A DNA stretch of 64,000 nt from Tetrastigma voinierianum (GCA_016808115.1 JAEQBH010001372.1:1-64000); one strand, 5' to 3'; shown: positions 49,707 through 59,920, counted from the first letter of the stretch. The notes: a model not told the origin generated them from the letters alone. A program made the numbers and translations.

Positions 49707-49733
49707 ACGTGTTCTATTGTCTACTCCACTCCA
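49707..49733 (-). mobile_element. E0 5' LTR, remainder after the E2 insertion
   Basis: ACGTG duplication, then TTCTATTGTCTACTCCACTCCA, which matches the end of the other E0 LTR at 9,260-9,281 (in plus-strand terms). Confidence 0.7.
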
Positions 49734-49920
49734 CCTCTAATACCTAGGATTCCAAGTCTGATGAAGCATATTGACGAACAGGGATTTGATGTGACTTCTC
49801 TATCTTATTGAAACAATCATCCGCATAAAAACCGACGAATAAACTAACGAGAACCACCACACGATGTAACAAGTCAGTGACAAAAACATAAGAAAGCAAA
49901 GAAAAATCAAATAAAAACTC
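49734..49920. repeat. Repeat family X, right half
   Basis: AATACCTAGGATT, GGATTTGATGTGAC, CAGTGACAAAAACATAA match 8,190-8,345. It continues the left half at 8,820-8,928 across E0. Confidence 0.6.
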
Positions 49921-50503
49921 AGATCATGTGGGTTTATAAGGCCTTGCTAGTTCACTTAAAATTTTCAACTCATCCAAATCTCGTATCATGAAAATTTTCA
50001 ATGTATTCCTAATCTGGTTTTTATTTAAAATACGCTTTCTCAGACTTGAATTTGGTTGAAAATACGTTTCATTTTCAACCCCATTTGGTTGAATTTAATT
50101 CGAAAACAAGGAAAACAACTTTTACCTGTTTTCTGATTCATATATAAAATGTTGAAAATGGTGAATTCATTTTCTTGTTTTCAAATTTGTTTTCGTCTCT
50201 TATTCTCGTAACTAAACGCGTTTCCTTTGTTTTCAAAGTTTGAATAGAGAAATGAAAATTTTCACCTACCAAACAAAGTACCTCAAATTTCTTGTTCATG
50301 TGTAAATATTTATTATTTCTTATTCATCATATTGTCAGCAAACATTAAGTTTTCATATGCGTACTGGGTTTATAAATTTGTATCAAATCCCTATTAGATT
50401 GGCAACAGGGAGTAACAAAAATTAGGAAAAAAATAAAATGATGGAGATTACCTATGTATGATATTTATGGTTTGTTTTATTTATTTTTTGTTTTTGCGAT
50501 CAG
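49921..50503 (+). other. Noncoding, probable intron preceding the epsin fragment
   Basis: AT-rich, without coding motifs. It ends in a pyrimidine-rich tract and TTTTTGCGATCAG, a plausible 3' splice site for the epsin-like exon. Confidence 0.4.
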
Positions 50504-50772
50504 GTTTCTCAACACAAGCTTAGCAGGTGGTATGTATAGGGCTCAATTCAAATTCTAGTTATGGTGGATATGGTGATCGTTATGATGATGACTGATTTGA
50601 AGGTCGCAGGAAGATGAAGATCGAAATGAAGTATTATGGAGAAAGAGAATGGGCCAGCAGAGATGATGACTGGTATGGTAGAAATGGGGACTCATATGGT
50701 CCTGAAGGTGATTATTATGGTAGAGATTCTAAAGAACTGTATGGTAGAAATGGTTATAAGGATGATGATTAT
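50504..50772 (+). pseudogene. Epsin (ENTH-domain protein) gene fragment, one partial exon
   Basis: Translation from 50,557 gives SYGGYGDRYDDD, an in-frame TGA at 50,593-50,595, FEGR, then EREWASRDDDWYGRNGDSYG and PEGDYYGRD, ELYGRNGYKDDDY. This Tyr/Gly/Asp/Arg-rich block is typical of the region after the ENTH domain in plant epsins (clathrin interactor EPSIN2/3). Those proteins bind membrane lipids and clathrin during vesicle budding. Upstream FLNTS-AGGMYR follows an intron acceptor, so it is a fragment of an unspliced gene, not a retrocopy. The exon is cut off at 50,772 by the junction with PEP-mutase-like DNA. The ENTH domain is absent. Confidence 0.65.
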
Positions 50773-50946
50773 ACTTGTCAAAAGACAAAAGTTATGCATA
50801 TGTTTGTTCCTTTTAGTAATTAGAAAATAACGAACAAAATGGTCTGTTTGACAAAATTGGGTGTGGAGGAAGAAAGCATACTTCTGACTCCAAAAGCTTA
50901 AGTTATTAATGAAAACAATCAATTCAGTTTAAAGAATAGGTTTTCT

Positions 50947-50949
<3 letters not shown>

Positions 50950-50985
<36 letters not shown>
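50950..50985. repeat. (AT)n microsatellite
   Basis: About 18 AT units. Confidence 0.95.
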
Positions 50986-50988
<3 letters not shown>

Positions 50989-51359
50989 AAAGGACAAAGA
51001 ACAATGATCACAAAGGGTAGACCATTTGATGATGCTAACCTATTTAAACTAAAAAGTTCTCAAAAGAACTTTTAAATCCTGGGCAAAAAACCATACAATC
51101 TAGTCTTGTGTCACATGCTCTTACTTGAAATAATATAAAGTGCCAAGTCTTACAAAACAAAGAACATAAAGCTAAAGTTCATTTTAGTGCCCCTAATTAG
51201 GTTAATTTGTCCATACATTCATAGCCATATATATATATTTGGATAGATTCCTAGCATAAATGAAGATTTACAAGAGTATAAATGAAAACTAATAAGAGCA
51301 TAAAAAAATTACTCATTAAGCCCAGTTAGATTTGCAACCATCAATCTCTGCTGTCACCT

Positions 51360-52072
51360 TGAGTTATAGGCACAACAATTTAGGCAAGTTCTTCCCCTTT
51401 TCGAGTTTGTAAAGAGAGAAGGAATTCTCGTATTTCATTTAATGGATAGAGGTCAGAAGATATATTTATATGTGAAAGAAGATACTAGGAAAAGGATACA
51501 AAATAAAAATACAAATAAAAAATAAAGATAAGAATAAAATAAAATAAAATGGAAAAGAATAATAAGAATAACTACAAAATAATATGTGATACCTAACACT
51601 CCCTGCTGGAGCATATAAGTTATATACACCAAGCTATACAAATATATTTCAATCACAGATTTAATCCTCTATCCAATGGATGGATCCGGGTCAAATGAGT
51701 ACCAAAATGAGACACGATTGTCAAATGAGTACCAAAATGAGACACGATTGTCAGATGAGTACCGGAATGAGACATGGTCAGTCGATGGGTTGTTGAATTG
51801 ACTACAAAGCAACCCTAACCCTTAGTTCTAATCTCTTTAGCGGCTCACAATTATGTAAAGAGAAAGAATTTCGATTATTTAATTAGAATACATGTGTATA
51901 CACATATTTATATGTGAAATAAGAGAATAAAAAAGGAAACAAAATAAGAATAAAGTGAAAATAAAAAAAGATAAGAATAAAAATAAAATAAAAAAAGGAA
52001 AAGAATAATGAAGAATAACTATAGAATAATATGTGACATCAAATAACTGATAAAAAAATGTGATACTCAACA
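51360..52072 (-). mobile_element. Pair of short copia-like LTRs (TRIM-like or truncated)
   Basis: Two similar AT-rich blocks (about 51,385-51,596 and 51,855-52,072) in direct orientation each start TGTT(A/G)(G/A)GTATCACAT on the minus strand and share ATTTATATGTGAAA and AAAGATAAGAATAAAA. Purine-rich CTCCAGCAGGGAG precedes the lower copy like a PPT. The 260-bp spacer has no coding capacity and holds a 31-bp direct repeat (51,690-51,775). No clear PBS was found, so TRIM status is tentative. Confidence 0.5.
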
Positions 52073-52900
52073 AAGTTCAATCTTCTGTTGAACACAATAT
52101 AGGTCCACTGACAACGTAGTCATCAAAACAATCTCCTAAGAAATCCCGCCACATACTAGTGAGCATACCTCAATCACAAGTGAAAGGTAAACCTTCATTT
52201 AACCACACTCACTAGCTTGCAATCAAGATAGAATCAAGTATAAACACTTTACATTTACTTCACTCTCTATATCATTCTAAAGTTGTTCACCCGCTTGACT
52301 CGCAACTTGAGTTTGAAATATTCTTCAAGTAAGGAGCAAAGGGTTTGCTGATATACATCCTGCAGATTCCTAATATCAGACAAAGAGATTTGGGGCCTGG
52401 TTGGTTCTTGTTTTTAAAAACTGTTCTTGAAAATAGTTTTTGAAAACATAGAGAACATCATTTTGTTATTCTTCAAACTATTCTTATTATCCCACTTAGT
52501 GTTTTCATGCTCTTTGTGTTTTCGTAACAAAAAAAAAAAAAACTGGAACCAAACATGACTTCCTATTTTGCTCCTCTTTTGTCTTTTTAGAATAGAAAAC
52601 AATTTTCAATCTGTAACCAAACACGCCCTTGGTTGTACTTCACCTATCTACCTCGCTATTCCAATGCAATGCACTATGGTGCTCAATCAAGAGCCAAAAA
52701 GGAACAATCTACACAATCTATTGCCTCTCATCAATATCATGTTTGTTAAATAGTTTTCCATATCTTCTTTCAAAGTTCAAGGATATAAATAGCATGTCTA
52801 CTTTCTATGTGATTTTGGTCTAAGAACCCGCATTCCCATCTCGCTTCTTGATTTCAAAGAATTTTCACGATGATGCGTATAGGACCTTCCACGCTGCCTT

Positions 52901-52902
<2 letters not shown>

Positions 52903-52983
<81 letters not shown>
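52903..52983. repeat. (AT)n-(GT)n compound microsatellite
   Basis: About 20 AT units followed by interrupted GT repeats, in intron 2 of copy 2. Copy 1 has a short ATATAT run at the same site (4,900-4,918). Confidence 0.9.
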
Positions 52984-52984
<1 letters not shown>

Positions 52985-53356
52985 TTATATATGATTTAAG
53001 TTTTTATTATTTGATTAATAAACCTCTAAATATCCACACTAGGCATTGATCTTAGATAAGGTCTTCGTTGAATTAGACTGCTAAGCTTGTGTCTGCATCC
53101 TACAATCACACTTTAATTGGTATAACATTTTACATTAGTGTGAACCAATTCTGAAATAATGCTGAAAGAAATATGATAACCAATACCAAGAACTCCACAT
53201 TAATCATGAGTTAAAACTAAGTAGCCACAAACTTGATGAGTGTGATTGTGTGTGTGAGAGAGAGAGAGCAGATTGAGCAATAAATGAGAAAGATGAAGAC
53301 AACGTTGGTACAAAGGAACTAGTGATGAATATCAAAATTTTCTCAATGATATCAAC

Positions 53357-53563
53357 CTGATCTTCAAGAAAGATCCCTGCAAAGCCAAACCAATAGCATC
53401 TCTAGTTGTCTTAACATTTACCGATTCTATTATCCATTATCCCCATCCGCAATGATGGGAATTGACACAGCTTGGATGATTTGTCACCCCTAGTCCATCA
53501 TTTCTCCAAAGGAAATGAGACCCACATCTGGCAAGCCCAATCTAGCAGCCGATATTGAAAACC
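53357..53563 (-). pseudogene. PEP-mutase-like copy 2, exon 2
   Basis: FSISAARLGLPDVGLISFGE, then MMD, QIIQAVSIPIIADGDNG, and after frame slips GIFLEDQ. The acceptor ATTAG is at 53,564 and the donor GATCAG/GTTGATATC at 53,357. The metal-site segment is better preserved than in copy 1. The exon is two bases short of the 209 expected. Confidence 0.75.
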
Positions 53564-55372
53564 CTAATGAAAGCATAAAACATAAATAATTTTTTGATAA
53601 GTAAGCAAGAAATTTTCATTAAGCAAGAACTAATGCAATTTGTCTATCTCGAAAGTAAAATCAAGCCAACAAGAACACCTGAACAATAACTCCCAACAAA
53701 ATAAAAATTTGTGAAGTTCAAAGTCCTTCTCAAACTAGCCTCGTGACAACCTTTAATATAGCTCATCTTAAAAATCAATCTAGTTAAGGCATATTATTCT
53801 ATAGGTTATCCAAAAACGTATTAGTGATTATTAAATTCAAACCAAGACTTTAAAAGAGATAAATTCAAAATAAAATATTGATCCATTGACTTTCATTTTT
53901 GTGTTTTGGGATCATGATAAGGAACAATCATAGTCTCACAACAAAAATATACTACCGGTAAAATGGATCTGAAAAAAAATTAAATCCCAATGCTATAAAA
54001 TAACAAACAATCAACTTATTGAAAAAGAAACAAGGAAAACAATCATCTCCAACTCTGTTTGGCCCTTAAACCAGGCAGTATGTTTGAACCATGCAAGATA
54101 GAAACATTTGTAATCAGAATAAACCAAATTCACATTAATATGTTCTAGGCATGAAATCAAGAAGTGATCTTAGAATGTGAAACAATGATCCCGATTATGG
54201 CGCATTGTCATGGCCTAGAGGTAAGGGTGAACACTCAAGAGGTGGAAGAGAGGCATGGTCAGATTCAGTTCCTCCCACGAGGAATCCTTGATTTGCTAGA
54301 AGATATATAGCTGTGGTGAGTGCAGTAAGTCAAATCTTGGTTTTGGTAACCATAGGCAGGCCTGAAGGACCCAACCATGATGAGGACTTGTTTATTAGTG
54401 AAACAAAAATTGAAACTCCAATATACAAAAACTTTGAATCTGAATCTCTCCCATGTTTCTTCTTGAAAATAAACCCATTTTTTTTTTTTTTTTAGACAAA
54501 AATGTTTTTTCTATTTACATTTACATTGTCCCTTAAAGAAAGGGTTATTTTGCAAGAAAAGGTTATTTTTCTCAAAATCAAGCTAAAACTGTTGAAGGGT
54601 CAGATTTCAAAATTACTTCTAAAAGGTCATTTAATCAAATCATCCTTTTTTCACAAAGAAAATACAGACAGAATTTACCTGTGTGTTAGCCACATGCTAA
54701 GAGGGTGTTGGAGGGAATGGCTGGATAACAGAGGGAGAGTCTTGCAAGATGGGACAGAAAACTGGTGCCAGCTAAGAGGGAAAGGCTTGAGGTCGGCCTT
54801 TCCCAGCTTAAACTAAGGAATGGAATCCCTCTTAGACAAAAGGAGGGGTTCATCTCCAGGTCATAATATTAAGATTTAGAAGGCGTTTTCTTCCCCATCT
54901 TGCATCACAGAATACTCTTGCAATGTAACCCTGCCAACATTCAACAGACACTGGTATGGCATCTGAGTTGGATAATTGTGCAAAGACACTGGCTCATTTA
55001 CTGTTCCTAATTTCCTTCTCCTTCCTTTATCATCAATTTCTACTTCAGTACTACATTTTCTTCATCAATTTTATAGTTTATTCTTTTCACAATGTGCATC
55101 AGATGGATTTCCCCAAAATCATGTCTACATTCACAGGCCCCAAAAAATTAACGAAATCTTATAAGATCCTTAATATGAAACCACTGAAACAAACCAGATA
55201 AACAAACAGGGAATCCAATTAAACAATACCCAGTAGTGAAATCCACCAAAGCAAGTAAAATGCACATACATACGAACCAATCAAGCACAATATCCATAGC
55301 GAAATCAGTAAAACAAACCACATTATGAAACCACTGAAACATCCACCGAATATAACACACATTGTCACATAC

Positions 55373-55504
55373 CGCTAGTAAAACAGTAGTCGAATCCAGC
55401 TCTTTCCACAAGCTTCGCATTGAGAGCATCGAAACAGGCAGGGCCCAGTGAACCCCGGGAGAATCAAGAATCCGGCGGAGCGCCTTGGCGGGAGACTCAG
55501 CCAT
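55373..55504 (-). pseudogene. PEP-mutase-like copy 2, exon 1
   Basis: MAESPAKALRRILDSPGVH is open from the ATG at 55,504. One base is missing in the next few codons, after which another frame reads GPACFDALNAKLVE, then GFDYCFTSG. The donor AGCG/GTATGTG is intact. It is closer to the family consensus than copy 1. Confidence 0.75.
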
Positions 55505-55617
55505 GGAAGCTTTAACAACGTAGGAAGGTGAAAGAGGAGGAATTCGCCTTGGTTTTGCTGAAACTCCTAAAGAAGTGGAATTTATGGGCTGATGAAGAAG
55601 TCGTTGGAGAGTTGACC

Positions 55618-55765
55618 CACTTTGAAAATTGAAATAACAAGAGATGGTGATTCACCAATCAGTAAAAGAAAATCAGATACGTTGAGAGTTGACCCACTTG
55701 AAAATTGAAACAATAAGAGATGGTGGATTCACCACTCAGTAAAAAGAAAATCAGATACGATGATT
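55618..55765. repeat. Tandem duplication of about 65-70 bp upstream of copy 2
   Basis: GAGAGTTGACCCACTTTGAA, followed by AAGAGATGGTGATTCACCA and AGTAAAAGAAAATCAGATAC, occurs twice in a row. Copy 1 has it once (7,037-7,120). Confidence 0.85.
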
Positions 55766-55799
55766 ATGGAGATGAGTAAGGTCAGGAATCTCAGGATAT

Positions 55800-55800
<1 letters not shown>

Positions 55801-55830
<30 letters not shown>
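55801..55830. repeat. (TC)n microsatellite
   Basis: About 14 CT units upstream of exon 1 of copy 2. Confidence 0.95.
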
Positions 55831-55834
<4 letters not shown>

Positions 55835-55964
55835 GATTTAAAATTAAAGATGGTTGAGTTTGTAATTAAAATAATATATATATATTTTTAAAATTACTAA
55901 AATAATTTATATTTGAAATTATTGTCAAATCTAGTTCGTTTAGGTCATATAGATAATAATTAAA

Positions 55965-56160
55965 CAAATATCGTTGTCTTCAATTTTTTTTAAGCAAACG
56001 TCATTGTCCTCAACAACGACTTTATAATCTTTTTTAATCAAATGTCGTTGTCCTGAATAAAGGCTTTATAAGTTTTTTTTATGCAAATGACATTGTCCTT
56101 AATGACAGCATTATCATTTTTAAGAAATTAAAATGTCGTAGTTGAAAACAGCGACATTAT
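55965..56160. repeat. CACTA-like subterminal repeats
   Basis: Four to five units of roughly 45-50 bp based on AAATGTCGTTGTCCTCAA, CGACTTTATAATTTTT. Similar arrays (TGTCGTTGT / CGACATTTT) occur beside the ends of plant CACTA transposons. No CACTA terminus or transposase is seen, so the class is a guess. Confidence 0.4.
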
Positions 56161-56390
56161 CGCGTTTTAAATTTTTAAACCCTTCTTCCTCCTCAATTTT
56201 TTCCATTTCTTTGTTGTTCTCCTTCTCCTTTTCCGGTGAGGGCATTAGGGGTTGGAGAAAATCTAGTGATTTTTGCCCCATCTCTTCTTCTAATACTCCA
56301 GTCTACTCTACAACCGGTAACCTCTACATTGACTATTTTTGTTGAAAATTTCACATTGTCGCTTGTCAAGGCTATTATTGATAATATAGT
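56161..56390. other. Noncoding or unrecognised, between CACTA-like repeats and E5
   Basis: Plus-strand ORF 56,142-56,345 (serine- and phenylalanine-rich) matches nothing recognised. Confidence 0.3.
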
Positions 56391-56980
56391 TGATGCAAAG
56401 TTTGAAATAATAAAGGCCATGAGCTCCAAGACGCACCCAATGCAGTTCGAAATGAGGGCCCAACTGCCCTTTAAAGGCCGGGCAAATTTCTGCTGAATCC
56501 ATATTAGGGGAAAACACCCAATTCCACCAATCAGAAAAGTAAGACAATTATTGCCCATCACTCATTCTTATTAACTGCTTACGAGCAAGAAAGAAAATTC
56601 CACCCAAGTGGGAGAAATATTGTATCATCCTCCAATAAGGAAACATACTATTCAAGATCCTTCAAATTAGTTACATACTATTCAAAGGTCATCATCCAAC
56701 TAGAAACATACTATTCAAGATCATAATCCACCAGAAAACTGTCAGATCATCCATTATAAATACTGGGCCACCCCATAAGTAAAAGGTACGCAGACTTAAC
56801 ACAAAACTTCATTCCCTGCCACGATCTTCATCCACCTGAAGAATTGACTTAGGACCGGAGAGGCAATCCAAGTAGCCCGATCCTGGTTCTGTTTTTACAA
56901 GAGGAGTCCAAGATCTGTGAGCCGCCAGACCAAATTTCAAAGACCCCAACACGCTTCCAACCCGCTCGCTGAGTGCATCA
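56391..56980 (+). mobile_element. E5 5' LTR
   Basis: Shares with the 3' LTR: CGAAATGAGGGCCCAACT, ATCCATATTAGGGGAAAAC, AAGGTACGCAGACTTA and GCCAGACCAAATTTCAAAGA. Confidence 0.8.
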
Positions 56981-56983
56981 TCG

Positions 56984-57005
56984 CTTACGCCGGCCCGTGG
57001 GAACG
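56984..57005 (+). other. E5 primer-binding site
   Basis: CTTACGCCGGCCCGTGGGAA, close to the consensus TTGGCGCCGTCTGTGGGAA of Tat/Ogre elements. Confidence 0.65.
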
Positions 57006-57158
57006 ACAATTTTGTACAAATAAAAGTCGACTTCTTAGCGACCGGATCAACCTCGTAATCACGCAGGAGCAACGCGCTAACTTTAAGGATGCAAGACCGG
57101 CCAGCGACGCGGATAGCCACCCTCTGAGGCGCTGCGAAACCGGGCCAACACAGACGAG

Positions 57159-57985
57159 GTGGAGGTGCTCCACGTCACCAACCAACACTTGCTGAAAGAG
57201 TCAGAACAACTCACCGGGCAAATACGACGCCCCCAAGAGACAAGACAAGCCCGACAAGCCCAAAACCTTGTTATCGGAGGAGAGCGGCACCTCGACCCTC
57301 GTCGAGAAGCGGATAGAGAAGGGGAAACTAGCCACACCAGGGAGCATGATCCTCACCAACCCCCCGGAGAGGATCGCAACGAGGAGAGGTCATGGGAGCA
57401 AAGGTTCAGGGACATCCAGCAAGAAATCAGCCACATGAAGGTAATGGTAAAAGGCCGAACTCCAGTCTCCATGGACGACCTGGTACAACAAACCGAATCC
57501 TCATTCATCAGCCGGTGTCGCACTTCCTTCCTAAAGTCTTAATGCTGTGATCGAGACGCTCGACGGGACAAAAGACCCCATAAACCACCCACTGCATAAA
57601 AATGATGGAACCACATGGGTATCAGACCCCGCGACGTGCGTATCTTCGCTATCAATCTAAAGACCCAACTCGTCTGTTTAACAGATCGCCCTCCGTCTCA
57701 TCGTTCACAGAACTCTCCATCGCATTCGTCTCCCACTTTATCGGAGCAAGGACGTACAGGAAGCCGAGTTATCATCTCCTGACCATAAAACAGAGCTCAC
57801 AAGAAAGCCTAAGGTCATATGTTCAAAGGTTTAACACTGAGCTAAGTGTACTCGTGAGCCCAATATCTGGCCTAAACAGCCATGAAGCACGGAGTCAAGG
57901 AGCCTGGGAGCCTAGTAGCTCAGCTTCACAGAGCGTAACCGCCAAAAGGCCAAGTAGCCACGAGCTGGGCAGCTCAGCTTCATAG
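57159..57985 (+). pseudogene. E5 gag (Retrotrans_gag type)
   Basis: ORF 57,159-57,542 ends with WEQRFRDIQQEISHMKVMVK and APVSMDxLVQQTE-like residues, the gag N-terminal linker of Tat elements. After a frame change LDGTKDPINH appears at 57,553-57,592. ORF 57,602-57,985 then carries FNRSPSVSSFTELSIAFVSH, FIGARTYRKPSYHLL and SSQESLRSYVQRFNTEL, the capsid signature (consensus WFxxLPPxSIxSFxxLxxxFxxHF..L..IxQxxxESLRxYxxRF). One or two indels break it. It would form virus-like particles. The nucleocapsid knuckle is replaced by the tandem array that starts near 57,880. Confidence 0.75.
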
Positions 57986-58950
57986 AGCGTGAACTGGGCC
58001 AAACAAGCCATGTAGCCACTTGTTAAGTCAGTTTTCAAAAGCCCAACATTCAGCTCAACAGCCATGAAGCCATGGAGCCAAATAGCTCAGGAGCCAAGTA
58101 GCTCAGTTCACAGAGCGTAATCGCCAACAGCTATGTAGCCACGGAGCTACAGTCAGAGCTCGTGAGCTCGCCCACAAAGCTGCACCGCTCAAATGTGCTA
58201 TGTAGCCACACACTGGGTAGCTCGGGAGCCCAAAGAATTTCGCTTGAACAAGCCATGTAGCCACGCAGCCTAAGTATCGTCATAGAGCAATCATTGAACA
58301 GTTATGTAGCCACTGAGTTAAGTAGCTCACTATAGAGCATAACTCAAACAAAGATGTAGCAGACGAGCGGCAGCTCAAGAGCCTAAGAGTTCGGGCCTCA
58401 CAAAGCAGACACCGCTAAACAGCCATGTAGCCACTCGAGCCAAGTAGCTCAAAGAGCCCAAGAACCGCTTTGAATAGGGTCATGTAGCCACGAGCCAGCA
58501 GCTCGCCGGGCAGAGCGTAACCACTAAACAGCCATGTAGCCACAGAGCTGGTGAAGCCAGAGCTGGGTGAAGCTCGCCATAGTAGCTGCACGCTCAAACA
58601 GTGGCATGTAGCCATGGAGCCAAGTAGTCAGGAGCCCAAGTAGGCTCACCGCAGAGCCGCAACCACTCAAAAGCCAGCAGCACTGAGCCAAGTAGCCCAG
58701 GAGCCCAAGAGGCCCGCCTGCGCAGCGTGAACTAAAAGGCAACAGGCCACGAGCCAAGGTACCTCAGAGCCCAAAGAGCTCAGAGCCCAAGAGGCCTGGC
58801 CTCGCAGAGCGGTAACAGCCTCAAACAGCCATGGCAGCCACGAAGCCAAGCAGCTTAGCGCACCCCAAGAGCTTAGTTCAGAGGAGTGCACAGCTCGTGC
58901 TACAGCCACCGGAGCCATGTAGCCAGGAGCCCAAACTCGGGTCGTGAGCG
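57880..58950. repeat. Tandem array of about 60-70 bp units in E5
   Basis: About 16-18 imperfect copies of a unit built from AACAGCCATGTAGCCACGAG, CCAAGTAGCTCAGGAGCCCA and CTCAC(A)GAGCGTAACCG. Long minus-strand ORFs (58,415-59,188) arise only from this repeat. Confidence 0.85.
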
Positions 58951-59307
58951 TGAATAAAATAAAAAAGGTCAAGGTACTTACCTGAGCCATTGTGAGGCCT
59001 GTGAGCCTAGTGGGGCCACAGAGCTTATCAGGCTCAGAAGGCCTCAACATTCCAGGAGCCCAAATGCTCGCTTTGTAGAGCTTTAATAGCTTAGAAGGCC
59101 TCTCGCGCCCAAAAGGTAGAATAGCCCAGAGCCAAGTAGCTGGCTTTAAGGTGCACAGCCGTAAACTAAGCAAATTTAAATCGGGCAAGACAATAAAAGA
59201 GCGATAAAATAATCAAACCCCTTCCTAAGTAGCCACGTGACATCACGCCCGATTAGAGAAGCTGATACACCCTGCATACGCCGCTAGTCAAAGGCCGGGG
59301 TAACTAA

Positions 59308-59920
59308 TGGGCTCAAATAATAAAGGAGGCCCAGACGCAAGCCCAGATGCAAGCCCGAAATGAGGGCCCAACTCGTCCCTTTAAAAGGTTGGCAGCCTAA
59401 GGAATCCATATTAGGGGAAAACACCCAATCTCCATTAATTGAGAAAGTAAGATATTTCCTAATTATTTCCCATCAATTATCCCTTATTAATCGGTTTACG
59501 ATAAGGAAAGAAAATCTCCTATCCACCGGAGAAATATCATATTATCCTCTAACAAGGAAACATACTATTCAAAGATCATCCGCCTCAACTAGTTGGCGCT
59601 ATTCGTGTCATCATCCAACTAGGAAACATAATTTATTCAAGATTTACAATCCAATTAGGAACCGCCGTGATCATCCATTATAAATACCAAGCCACCCCAT
59701 AAGTGAAAGGTACGCAGACTTACACACAAAACTTCATTCCCTAAGCAGTTGATCTTCTCTTCCACCGGAAAGAATTAACTTAGGCATCGGAGAGGCAACG
59801 GGCGAACCCCTGCCGATCCTTTTGGTTCTTGTTTTTACAGAGGAGTCCGGCATCCAGAGCTGCCAGACCAAATTTCAAAGACCCAACACGCTCCAACCTG
59901 GGCCCGGCTGAAAGAGATCA
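59308..59920 (+). mobile_element. E5 3' LTR
   Basis: Partner of 56,391-56,980, preceded by purine-rich AAAGGCCGGGGTAACTAA as polypurine tract (59,290-59,307). Confidence 0.8.

Larger units (their letters stand above)
8929..49733 (-). mobile_element. E0: old Tat-type Ty3/gypsy element hosting a nest of insertions
   Basis: The 3' LTR is at 8,929-9,281; the 5' LTR is at 37,965-38,364 continued at 49,712-49,733 after an inserted element. Both LTRs start TGGAGTGGAGTAG and end CCTTTCCA on the minus strand. Flanks CCTAT (8,924-8,928) and CCTCT (49,734-49,738) form a 4-of-5 target duplication. A Tat/Ogre-type primer-binding site follows the 5' LTR. RT, RNase H and integrase remnants lie in order on the minus strand. 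gag, protease and the start of RT are missing. Net of insertions, E0 is about 6.4 kb. Lineage is inferred from the PBS, RNase H and linker residues and the antisense ORF region. Confidence 0.75.
50768..55845 (-). pseudogene. PEP-mutase-like copy 2: promoter, exons 1-2, partial intron 2
   Basis: Homologous to 4,588-7,160 at high identity, covering 5' flank, exon 1 (55,373-55,504), intron 1, exon 2 (53,357-53,563) and part of intron 2. Exons 3-5 are absent: the homology ends at TATACTTGTC, where epsin sequence begins. Intron 2 here has an extra block of about 1.8 kb (roughly 50,840-52,640), which includes an LTR pair. With no active-site KxCGH loop the copy cannot encode an enzyme. Confidence 0.8.
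56391..59920 (+). mobile_element. E5: LTR element with gag only and a tandem array (TR-GAG-like, Tat lineage)
   Basis: Direct LTRs at 56,391-56,980 and 59,308-59,920 (about 0.6 kb) enclose 2.3 kb containing one gag gene and a long tandem array, but no protease, RT or integrase. The PBS at 56,984-57,005 matches the Tat/Ogre type, and the gag is of the same lineage. The TATA box TATAAATAC lies in both LTRs (56,755; 59,679). It would depend on proteins from full Tat elements. The exact LTR starts are uncertain by up to 50 bases. Flanks ATAGT and AGAGT suggest a 4-of-5 duplication. Confidence 0.75.

Noticed and set aside
58415..59188. Minus-strand ORFs up to 173 codons
   Set aside because: They arise from the 60-70 bp tandem array in E5 and have no independent support.
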